This document shows positions 17,200-24,249 of a DNA stretch of 33,185 nt, piece by piece. The notes under the pieces were generated by a model, which saw only the letters and a program-made list of their open reading frames with translations, searched no databases and was not told where the DNA came from. The position numbers and the translations under genes are program-made. The stretch covers positions 1-33,185 of the forward strand of contig CALCBC010000076.1 of NCBI GenBank assembly GCA_937898525.1. The letters run 5' to 3'. Source of the stretch: an uncultured Sphingomonadales bacterium (GTDB lineage Bacteria > Pseudomonadota > Alphaproteobacteria > Sphingomonadales > Sphingomonadaceae). The stretch's first letter is position 1, and each line of letters begins with the position of its first letter.

Positions 17200-18423
17200 A
17201 TGAGGACAGCCCGTCTGACAGCCAGCGGGATCGCCGCGGCCGTCGCGCTCGCGGCCACCGCGGCGCAGGCCCAGGATTTCGGCGCGCCGGTGGCAATCGG
17301 CGAAGGCGTGACGCTCGACCCGATCTTCGCCGCGCGCGTACGCTACGAGACGGTCGACCAAGGCACGATCGCCGAAAATGCCGACGCGGTCACGGCGCGG
17401 GTGCGCGCCGGGCTCGAGCTCAAGGCCTCGGGGTTCGCGGTGCTCGGCGAGGTCGAAAGCACGCTCGCGATCGTCGGCGACTACAACGACACGATCCCCG
17501 GCAACGGGATCGAGCCGTTCCCGACGGTCGCAGACCCGGAAAACATCGAGCTCAACCGGTTGCAGGTCAGCTACATGCGCAACGGCACCGGCGCGACGAT
17601 CGGTCGCCAGCGAATCGTGCTCGACAACGCGCGGTTCGTCGGCAACGTCGGCTGGCGGCAGAACGAGCAGACCTACGATGCGGTGCGCGGGCAGGCGAAA
17701 CTCGGCCCGGTCACGCTCGACGCGACTTACGCGATCTCGCAGCGCACGGTGTTCGGCACCGACAGCCCGAACGAGCATTTCGACGGCGACTTCGTGTTCC
17801 TGGGCGGCGGAGTCGACGCGAAAGCCGTCAATGCCAAGGCTTTCGCCTACCTGATCGATTACGACACGCGCCTTGCCTTCTCGAGCCAGACCTACGGAGT
17901 GCTGGTCACCGGCGAGCTGCCGCTTGCCGGTCTCGGCAAGCTGACGGGCACGGCGAGCTACGCGCGGCAGACGGATTATGGCGCCAACCCGGTCAACTAC
18001 GAGGCCGATTACCTCAATGCGCAGCTCGGGCTCGCCTTGTCGGGCGTGACGCTCTCGGCCGGCTACGAGGAGCTCGGCAGCGACGGCGGCGTGGCCGCGT
18101 TCCAGACGCCGCTGGCGACACTGCACGCTTTCAACGGCTGGGCGGACATCTTCACCACCACGCCCGCGACCGGCCTGCGCGACTATTACGCAACGGTTGG
18201 CGCCACCGCAGGCGTGCCGTTCCTGCCCGGACTGCGGGCCGACCTGACCTACCACCACTTCGACGCCGACTTCGGCGGGCTCCACTACGGGAGCGAATGG
18301 GACGCCTCGGTCGGTTTCCGCCTCGGGCCCGTCGCGCTGCTTGCCAAGTACGCGAACTACGACGCCGAGGCCTTCGCGGCCGACACCGAGAAATTCTGGC
18401 TTCAGGCCGAAGTGGCCTTCTGA
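17200..18423 (+). CDS. Outer-membrane porin, alginate-export-like
   Basis: 407 aa. Signal peptide (MRTARLTASGIAAAVALAAT, cleaved about AQAQ) and then repeated amphipathic beta strands: FAARVRYETVDQ, ARVRAGLELKASGF, IELNRLQVSYMRNGTGATIG, RQRIVLDNARFVG and ending FWLQAEVAF with the terminal Phe of outer-membrane barrels. It resembles porins annotated as alginate export/OprD-like. Placed between a nitrate transporter and an FNT channel, it most likely lets nitrate or nitrite cross the outer membrane, which is inference from context. AAGGGGAAC precedes the ATG at 17200; an in-frame ATG at 17167 with its own GGAGAGGA would add 11 residues ahead of the signal peptide. Confidence 0.85.
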   Translation: MRTARLTASGIAAAVALAATAAQAQDFGAPVAIGEGVTLDPIFAARVRYETVDQGTIAENADAVTARVRAGLELKASGFAVLGEVESTLAIVGDYNDTIPGNGIEPFPTVADPENIELNRLQVSYMRNGTGATIGRQRIVLDNARFVGNVGWRQNEQTYDAVRGQAKLGPVTLDATYAISQRTVFGTDSPNEHFDGDFVFLGGGVDAKAVNAKAFAYLIDYDTRLAFSSQTYGVLVTGELPLAGLGKLTGTASYARQTDYGANPVNYEADYLNAQLGLALSGVTLSAGYEELGSDGGVAAFQTPLATLHAFNGWADIFTTTPATGLRDYYATVGATAGVPFLPGLRADLTYHHFDADFGGLHYGSEWDASVGFRLGPVALLAKYANYDAEAFAADTEKFWLQAEVAF

Positions 18424-18439
18424 CGGGAGAACAGCTCCG

Positions 18440-19279
18440 ATGTCCTATCTCGCACCCAGTGAATTCGTGACCAAGATGGTCGACGCCGGCGAGGCGAAGA
18501 TCTTCATGTCGACCAAGGACACCCTGATCCGCGCCTACATGGCCGGCGCCACGCTGGCGCTCGCTGCGGCCTTCGCGGTGACGATCAACGTCCAGACCGG
18601 ACAGCCGCTCGCCGGAGCGATCCTGTTCCCCGTCGGCTTCGTGATGCTCTACCTGTTCGGTTTCGACCTGCTGACCGGGGTGTTCGTGCTCGCCCCCCTC
18701 GCGGTGTTCGACAAGCGGCCCGGGTGCACCTGGGGCGGCGTGCTGCGCAACTGGGGCCTCGTCTTCACCGGCAACTTCGCCGGCGCGCTGACTACCGCGG
18801 TGATGATGGCGATCTACTTCACTTACGGCTTCTCGGTCGAACCCAGCGAGGTCGGCAAGACACTGGCCGGGATCGGGGTCGGCCGAACGCTCGGTTATGC
18901 CGAGTACGGCGCCGCCGGGTGGATGACGATCTTCGTGCGCGGCATGCTGTGCAACTGGATGGTCTCGGCCGGCGTCGTCGGGGCGATGATCTCGACCCAG
19001 GTCAGCGGCAAGGTCATCGCCATGTGGATGCCGATCATGCTGTTCTTCTACATGGTCTTCGAGCACTCGATCGTGAACATGTTCCTGTTCCCCACCGCGC
19101 TGATGATGGGCGGCGAGTTCACGGTGATCGACTACTTCTGGTGGAACGAGATCCCGACCGTGCTCGGCAACCTCGTCGGCGGCCTGACCTTCACCGGGCT
19201 GACGCTCTATGCGACCCACGTGCGGACCAGCCCGAGCCGCAAGACGGCGGCCGAGACCGTGCTCCAGCGCGTCGCGTGA
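18440..19279 (+). CDS. Formate/nitrite transporter (FNT) family channel
   Basis: 279 aa. FNT fold with six to seven hydrophobic segments: RAYMAGATLALAAAFAVTIN, AILFPVGFVMLYLFGFDLLT, NWGLVFTGNFAGALTTAVMM, a RGMLCNWMVSAGVVGAMIS segment with the conserved NW in the half-helix, and FEHSIVNMFLFPTALMMG. The family moves nitrite, formate or related monovalent anions. In this cluster nitrite is the sensible substrate: import, or release of excess made by NasA. The start ATG at 18440 follows a GGGAGAA; the 16-base gap to the porin and the GTGA overlap with the kinase gene show one transcript. Confidence 0.92.
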   Translation: MSYLAPSEFVTKMVDAGEAKIFMSTKDTLIRAYMAGATLALAAAFAVTINVQTGQPLAGAILFPVGFVMLYLFGFDLLTGVFVLAPLAVFDKRPGCTWGGVLRNWGLVFTGNFAGALTTAVMMAIYFTYGFSVEPSEVGKTLAGIGVGRTLGYAEYGAAGWMTIFVRGMLCNWMVSAGVVGAMISTQVSGKVIAMWMPIMLFFYMVFEHSIVNMFLFPTALMMGGEFTVIDYFWWNEIPTVLGNLVGGLTFTGLTLYATHVRTSPSRKTAAETVLQRVA

Positions 19280-21087
19280 CCGTGTCGGCCGCGAGGGCGG
19301 TCCGCGACGGACCCGATCGCCCTCCCCGTCCGGCCGGACGGCTGGAGATCGCGCTCGGCCAGTATTCGACCGCCGGTGCGAAGTCCGAGAACCAGGACTT
19401 TCACGGCGTCCTCGTACCCGAGGGCGCCGATCGGCTGACCAAGGGAATCGCCGTCGCGCTGGCTGACGGGATCAGCACCAGCAGGCTTGGCGCAGCCGCG
19501 GCCGAGACCGCGGTGAAGAGCTTCCTGACCGACTACTACTGCACCTCGGCCGCGTGGTCGGTGCGGACCTCAGCCGAGCGGGTGATCGCGGCGACCAACT
19601 CGTGGATTCACGCGCAGAACGCGCGCCGGCGCCCGCGCGAGGAAGGCGAGAACCGCGAGCGCGGTGCGCTGATCTGCACGTTCAGCGCGCTGGTGCTCAA
19701 ATCGCGCATGGCGCACCTGTTCCACGTCGGTGACGCGCGGATCGCGCTCATCGCGAACGGTCGGGTAGAACCGCTGACCGAGCCGCACCGCGTCGATCTG
19801 GGTGGCGGAGAGAGCTACCTCGGGCGCGCGCTTGGGGCCAATCGCGCGGTCGAGCTCGACTGCCGGCAGGTCTCGCTGCAGCCGGGCGACCTGTTCATGC
19901 TGTCGACCGACGGCGTCCACGAATTCGTCTCGGCCGCCGAGACGCTGGCCCTGATCGAAAGCGCTGCGGACCTCGACGAGGCCGCGCGGGCGATCTGCGA
20001 GGCCGCGGCGGCCCATGGCAGCGGCGACAACCTGACAGTGCAGCTGGTCCGCATCGAGGCATTGCCGGCAGGCGACGGGTCGGAGCTGCTCGGCGCCGGG
20101 CTGGCGTTGCCGCCGGCGCCGCGGCTCAAGGCCGGCGACCGGCTCGATGGCTACGCGATCCTGCGCGAGATCCACCGCGGCAGCCGCAGCCACGTCTACC
20201 TCGCGCGCGACGAGGCGGACGGGCAGCGCGTGGCAATCAAGGTGCCCTCGACCGACCATGCCGCCGACGAGGGCGAGCTTGCGGCGCTGCTGCTCGAGGA
20301 CTGGACGATGCGCCGGGTATCGCACCAGAACCTGCTGGGAGCGGCGCCCGACCGCCCGCGCAGCCGCATCTATGCGGTCTCGCCCTATGTCGACGGGCAG
20401 ACGCTCGAGCAATGGATGGCCGACAACCCGCGCCCCGCGCTGGCGCAGGTGCGCGACATCGTCGGCCAGCTCGCGGCGGGGCTGCTGGCGCTGCACCGGC
20501 GCGAGATGCTGCACCGCGACCTCAGGCCACGCAACGTGCTCATCGACGGCGACGGTACGGTGCGGATCATCGATTTCGGCTCGGTCGAAGTCGCGGGGCT
20601 TGGCGAGCTGGGGCCGGGGCTTGCGAAGCAGGCGATCTTCGCCGGCACGGTACAGTACGCCGCGCCCGAGCTCTTCCTCGGCGAACCGGCGAGCCCGCGC
20701 AGCGAACTGTTCTCGCTCGGGGTGATCGCCTATCAGATGCTGACTGGCGTGCTGCCCTACGGGCGATCGCTCGCCGGTGCGACGACGCCCTCGGCCCAGC
20801 GCCGGCTGCGCTACCGCCCGGCGAGCGAGTTCAATCCGGAGGTGCCGACATGGGTCGACGCGGCGCTGGCACGCGCGGTCGCGATCGACCCGACGAAGCG
20901 CTACCAGGAGCTCAGCGAGTTCACTTACGACCTTGCCCATCCCAACCCGGCGCTGGCCGCGGAGTCCAGGCCGCTGCTCGAGCGCGGCACGGCGCAGCAA
21001 TGGCGGATCGTCGCCCTGCTGCTGGCGGCGGCGCTGGTGCTGGCGGTGCTCCGCTGGCCGGAATTCGGCCTGCTCGGATCGCCGTGA
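19276..21087 (+). CDS. Bifunctional PP2C phosphatase-Ser/Thr kinase, membrane anchored
   Basis: 603 aa. Residues about 25-260 are a PP2C-type phosphatase: GAKSENQDFHG, ALADGIST, HVGDARIALI, STDGVHEF and GSGDNLTVQLV carry the metal-binding aspartates. Residues about 285-560 are a eukaryotic-type kinase: a Gly-loop EIHRGSRSHVYLA, ATP-binding Lys322 (VAIKV), catalytic HRDLRPRNVL (413-422), metal-binding DFG (433-435), and GTVQYAAPELF as the P+1 region. A single C-terminal helix (IVALLLAAALVLAVL) anchors it in the membrane with both enzymes in the cytoplasm. The GTG start overlaps the FNT stop. A kinase of this architecture also lies within the nirB/nitrate cluster of Pseudomonas aeruginosa (PA1782), so the association is conserved. 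The target is unknown; nearby transporters are candidates. Confidence 0.92.
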   Translation: MTVSAARAVRDGPDRPPRPAGRLEIALGQYSTAGAKSENQDFHGVLVPEGADRLTKGIAVALADGISTSRLGAAAAETAVKSFLTDYYCTSAAWSVRTSAERVIAATNSWIHAQNARRRPREEGENRERGALICTFSALVLKSRMAHLFHVGDARIALIANGRVEPLTEPHRVDLGGGESYLGRALGANRAVELDCRQVSLQPGDLFMLSTDGVHEFVSAAETLALIESAADLDEAARAICEAAAAHGSGDNLTVQLVRIEALPAGDGSELLGAGLALPPAPRLKAGDRLDGYAILREIHRGSRSHVYLARDEADGQRVAIKVPSTDHAADEGELAALLLEDWTMRRVSHQNLLGAAPDRPRSRIYAVSPYVDGQTLEQWMADNPRPALAQVRDIVGQLAAGLLALHRREMLHRDLRPRNVLIDGDGTVRIIDFGSVEVAGLGELGPGLAKQAIFAGTVQYAAPELFLGEPASPRSELFSLGVIAYQMLTGVLPYGRSLAGATTPSAQRRLRYRPASEFNPEVPTWVDAALARAVAIDPTKRYQELSEFTYDLAHPNPALAAESRPLLERGTAQQWRIVALLLAAALVLAVLRWPEFGLLGSP

Positions 21088-21102
21088 CCGCGGTTGCGCC
21101 TT

Positions 21103-21119
21103 TGCTGCACTGCAAAAAG
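21103..21119 (+). promoter_or_regulatory. Upstream element TGCTGCACTGCAAAAAG, copy 2
   Basis: Identical over 17 bases to 15655-15671 and in the same position relative to the promoter. It lies 15 bases after the kinase stop codon, so it is not conserved through coding constraint. No inverted partner like that of copy 1 is visible downstream. Confidence 0.55.
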
Positions 21120-21121
21120 TC

Positions 21122-21150
21122 TTGCCGGGGGCGGCGGGAATCGGTTAGAT
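21122..21150 (+). promoter_or_regulatory. Promoter of the nirB-nirD-nasA-cobA operon
   Basis: TTGCCG (21122-21127), a 17-base spacer, TTAGAT (21145-21150). It shares GAATCGGTTA at the spacer/-10 junction with the promoter at 15676-15704. Inferred start near 21157, giving a leader of about 145 bases. Confidence 0.5.
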
Positions 21151-21171
21151 CAAGGCGGAAGCGGAACGGCT

Positions 21172-21236
21172 CGCCCAATGGCGGGTGACGACAGCCGGAT
21201 CGCGGTTTCAGAGACATAGCGTGGCAATGGCGCCGC
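21172..21236 (+). promoter_or_regulatory. NasT-binding (ANTAR-type) leader RNA of nirB, two hairpins
   Basis: Hairpin P1: CGCCC (21172-21176), loop AATGGC (21177-21182), GGGTG (21183-21187). Hairpin P2: GTGGC (21221-21225), loop AATGGC (21226-21231), GCCGC (21232-21236). The loop-to-loop distance is 49 bases, against 51 in the 15724-15790 leader, and AGCGTGGCAA at P2 is shared. The 3' arm of P2 doubles as the terminator 5' arm. All four loops in the two leaders fit AAYGNN. Confidence 0.72.
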
Positions 21237-21272
21237 CGGTTGGCCCCTCGGGGATCACCTGGCGGCTTTCTT
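21232..21272 (+). terminator. Attenuator terminator ahead of nirB
   Basis: GCCGCC (21232-21237) pairs with GGCGGC (21261-21266), GGT (21238-21240) with ACC (21257-21259), and CCCC (21244-21247) with GGGG (21250-21253), followed by TTTCTT (21267-21272). The T-run is slightly imperfect. It mirrors the attenuator at 15785-15829 in sequence and placement. Confidence 0.8.
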
Positions 21273-21300
21273 GCGTGCGCGTTCGGAAGGCACAGGACGA

Positions 21301-23799
21301 GTGAACGCACCGACGAACTTCGACAAGGCGAACCCGATCCTGGGGACACTCCGCGAAAAACTGGTCGTGATCGGCAACGGCATGGCCGGTTGCCGCGCGG
21401 TAGAGGAAATCCTCGCCCGCGACCCCGACAGGTACTCGATCACGATCTTCGGCGCCGAGCCGCGGGTCAACTACAACCGCATCATGCTCTCGCCCGTGCT
21501 GGCGGGAGAGAAGAGCTTCGACGAGATCGTCCTCAATACCGCCGAGTGGTACGCCGACAACGGTATCGAGCTGGTCGCAGGCGATCCCGTCGATCATATC
21601 GACCGCGAGCGGTCGGTGGTCGTCGCCCGCTCGGGCCGGGTCGAGCCCTACGACAAGCTGCTGATCGCGACCGGCTCGGAACCGTTCGTGATCCCGGTCC
21701 CTGGCCGCGACCTGCCGGGCGTGGTCACTTTCCGCGATCTCGACGACGTCGAGAAGATGCTCGCCGCGGCCGACGGCGGCGGCAACGCGGTGGTCATCGG
21801 CGGCGGCCTGCTCGGGCTCGAGGCCGCGCACGGGCTCAGCCTTCGCGGCATGTCGGCCACCGTCGTCCATCTGATGCCGACGCTGATGGAGCGGCAGCTC
21901 GACGAAGCCGCCGGTTGGCTGCTCAAGACCGAACTCGAGCGTCGCGGGCAGACGATCCTGACCGGCGCGGACACCGAGGAAATCCTGGAACGTGACGGCC
22001 ACGTCTGCGGTGTCCGGCTCAGGGACGGCCGCGAGATTCCGGCCGATATCGTTGTCATGGCGGTCGGCATCCGTCCCTCGACGCGGCTGGCCAAGACCGC
22101 CGGACTCGAGTGCGAGCGGGGCATTCTCGTCGACGACCACATGGTCACCTCGGACCCGGCGATTCTCGCGGTCGGCGAATGCGTCGAGCACCGCGGGCAG
22201 TGCTACGGGCTGGTCGCCCCGCTGTGGGAGATGTGCCGCGCCCTCGCTGACCACCTGACCGGACAACCGAGCGGATACACAGGTTCGGTCACCTCGACCA
22301 AGCTCAAGGTGTCGGGGATCGACGTGTTCTCCGCCGGCGACTTCATCGGCGGCGATGATCACGAGGACATCGTGATGCGCGACGCCGCGCGCGGCGTGTA
22401 CAAGCGCGTGATCCTCAAGGACAACCGGATCGTCGGCGCGGTGCTCTACGGCGATACCGCAGACGGCAGCTGGTACTTCGACCTGCTCAAGAAGCAGGAG
22501 GACGTGTCCGGGATCCGCGACGGGCTGATCTTCGGCCAGGCCTTCGCGATGGGAGGGGGCGCCTTCGCGGACCCTAATGCCGCCGTTGCAGCCCTTTCCG
22601 ACGACGCAGAGATCTGCGGCTGCAACGGCGTGTCGAAGGGCAAGGTCGTCGCCACGATCGAGGCCGGCGCGCACAGCCTCGACGCGGTGCGCTCGCAGTG
22701 CAAGGCGAGCGCCAGCTGCGGATCGTGCACTCATCTCGTCGAGAGCCTGCTCGCGCTGACGCTCGGCGACGGGGTCGAGGTCGGAGCGAAGACGCTGTGC
22801 AAGTGCACGAGCTTCACTCACGACGACGTCCGCCGCCTGATCCTCGACAAGGAACTGAAGGCGATACCGCAGGTCATGCAGGAGCTGCACTGGACCACGC
22901 CCGATGGCTGCGCCTCGTGCCGCCCGGCGCTCAACTACTACCTGCTGTGCGCCTGGCCGGGCGAATACGAGGACGACCAGAAGAGCCGCTTCGTCAACGA
23001 GCGCCTGCATGCCAACATCCAGAAGGACGGCACCTATTCGGTCGTGCCGCGGATGTGGGGCGGGATCACCAACCCGGCCGAGCTGCGCGCGATCGCCGAC
23101 GTGGTCGAGAAGTACAACGCGCCGATGGTCAAGGTCACCGGCGGGCAGCGGATCGACATCTTCGGGATCAGGAAGGAGGACCTCCCCGCGGTCTGGGCCG
23201 ACCTCAATGCCGCCGGGATGGTTTCGGGCCACGCCTACGGCAAGGCGTTGCGCACGGTGAAAACCTGCGTCGGCAGCGAATGGTGCCGCTTCGGCACGCA
23301 GGACTCGACCGGGCTCGGGGTGAAGATCGAGCGGATGACCTGGGGTTCGTGGATGCCGCACAAGTTCAAGATCGCGGTCTCGGGGTGCCCGCGGAACTGC
23401 GCGGAGGCTACGATCAAGGACTTCGGCGTGGTCTGCGTCGATTCCGGCTACGAGCTTCACGTCGGCGGCAACGGCGGCATGAAAGTCCGTGCGACCGACC
23501 CGTTGTGCAAGGTTGCCACCGAGGAAGAGGCGCTCGAGCACTGCGCGGCGTTCATCCAGCTCTATCGCGAGGACGCGCACTACCTCGAACGCACCGCACC
23601 GTGGATCGAGCGCAAGGGCATCGAGTGGGTCAGGGCGCAGCTGTTCGACGATCCCCAGGCGGTCAAGCGGCTCGCCGCGCGATTCCGCTATTCGCAGAAG
23701 TTCATGCAGGACGACCCGTGGGCGAGGCGCGCGGCCGGCGAACGCCGCGACCTGCACAGCCACCTCGCCACCGTCCGCCCCGCCACGGAGTACGCATGA
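21301..23799 (+). CDS. nirB: Assimilatory nitrite reductase [NAD(P)H], large subunit
   Basis: 832 aa, full length. Reduces nitrite to ammonium with NADH in the cytoplasm. Order: FAD/NAD-binding reductase (VVIGNGMAGCRAVEEIL near the N-terminus, VVIGGGLLGLEAAHGLSL for NAD), BFD-like [2Fe-2S] region starting ICGCNGVSKGKV (Cys439, Cys441) with CGSC and a second Cys cluster (CKC, CASC), then the ferredoxin-like and siroheme/[4Fe-4S] domains with Cys656-x5-Cys662 and Cys696-x3-Cys700 (SGCPRNCAEA). The GTG at 21301 follows AGGACGA and comes just after the attenuator at 21232-21272. First gene of nirB-nirD-nasA-cobA; cobA supplies the siroheme precursor. The stop overlaps the nirD start. Confidence 0.96.
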   Translation: MNAPTNFDKANPILGTLREKLVVIGNGMAGCRAVEEILARDPDRYSITIFGAEPRVNYNRIMLSPVLAGEKSFDEIVLNTAEWYADNGIELVAGDPVDHIDRERSVVVARSGRVEPYDKLLIATGSEPFVIPVPGRDLPGVVTFRDLDDVEKMLAAADGGGNAVVIGGGLLGLEAAHGLSLRGMSATVVHLMPTLMERQLDEAAGWLLKTELERRGQTILTGADTEEILERDGHVCGVRLRDGREIPADIVVMAVGIRPSTRLAKTAGLECERGILVDDHMVTSDPAILAVGECVEHRGQCYGLVAPLWEMCRALADHLTGQPSGYTGSVTSTKLKVSGIDVFSAGDFIGGDDHEDIVMRDAARGVYKRVILKDNRIVGAVLYGDTADGSWYFDLLKKQEDVSGIRDGLIFGQAFAMGGGAFADPNAAVAALSDDAEICGCNGVSKGKVVATIEAGAHSLDAVRSQCKASASCGSCTHLVESLLALTLGDGVEVGAKTLCKCTSFTHDDVRRLILDKELKAIPQVMQELHWTTPDGCASCRPALNYYLLCAWPGEYEDDQKSRFVNERLHANIQKDGTYSVVPRMWGGITNPAELRAIADVVEKYNAPMVKVTGGQRIDIFGIRKEDLPAVWADLNAAGMVSGHAYGKALRTVKTCVGSEWCRFGTQDSTGLGVKIERMTWGSWMPHKFKIAVSGCPRNCAEATIKDFGVVCVDSGYELHVGGNGGMKVRATDPLCKVATEEEALEHCAAFIQLYREDAHYLERTAPWIERKGIEWVRAQLFDDPQAVKRLAARFRYSQKFMQDDPWARRAAGERRDLHSHLATVRPATEYA

Positions 23800-24158
23800 T
23801 GCAGGCCAAATGGCTCGACATCGGCCCGGTCACCCAGATCGAACCGGGCATGGCCGCGACGCTGCCGGTGATCGGCGGCGAGGAGATCGCGGTGTTCCAC
23901 ACGATGCGCGGCGAGTTCTATGCGCTGGTCAACAAGTGCCCGCACAAGCAGGGCCCGCTGAGCCAGGGCATCGTCCACGGCGACAGCGTCACCTGCCCGC
24001 TGCACAACTGGAAGATTTCGCTCAGGAGCGGCCAGGCGCTGGGCGACGACGTCGGCTGCGTGCCGACGATCCCGGTCAAGGTCGATGCCGGGCGCATCTA
24101 CCTGTTGCGCGAGGCGGTCGTCCCCCCGCCGCCCGCGCAGCAGGCCCGGGCGGCGTGA
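23796..24158 (+). CDS. nirD: Nitrite reductase small subunit (Rieske-like)
   Basis: 120 aa, normal for NirD, the partner of NirB. It carries a complete Rieske [2Fe-2S] ligand set: Cys48-x-His50 (KCPHKQGPL) and Cys67-x2-His70 (TCPLHNWK). Many enterobacterial NirD proteins have lost these residues, so this version is the cluster-binding type. Two adjacent ATG codons (23796, 23799) overlap the nirB stop, either being a possible start. The C-terminus has a Pro/Ala-rich tail (VVPPPPAQQARAA) beyond the fold. An inverted-repeat element follows directly. Confidence 0.94.
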   Translation: MMQAKWLDIGPVTQIEPGMAATLPVIGGEEIAVFHTMRGEFYALVNKCPHKQGPLSQGIVHGDSVTCPLHNWKISLRSGQALGDDVGCVPTIPVKVDAGRIYLLREAVVPPPPAQQARAA

Positions 24159-24161
24159 TGT

Positions 24162-24248
24162 TCCCCCTCCCGCCTGCGGGAGGGGTAGGGGGTGGGCCTG
24201 TCCGGCCCATCGACCCACCCCTGGCCCCTCCGGCAGACGGGAGGGGGA
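24162..24248. repeat. Palindromic intergenic element between nirD and nasA
   Basis: An 87-base unit made of inverted halves: the left half begins TCCCCCTCCCGCCTGCGGGA and continues through a GGGGTGGG block to 24196; the right half (from GACCCACCCCTGG at 24212) mirrors it and ends GGGAGGGGGA. The left half is itself a hairpin (CCTCCCG/CGGGAGG). Units of this type are scattered between genes in many alphaproteobacteria. It fills the whole nirD-nasA gap and its right end lies where the nasA ribosome binding site must be. Confidence 0.82.
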
Positions 24249-24249
24249 T

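Noticed and set aside
15880..18285. 801-codon minus-strand open frame opposite the transporter and porin
   Set aside because: Spans two clear genes and their junction, with a composition typical of antisense shadows.
21208..23763. 851-codon minus-strand open frame opposite nirB
   Set aside because: Opposite strand of a fully motif-verified NirB; no recognisable domain.
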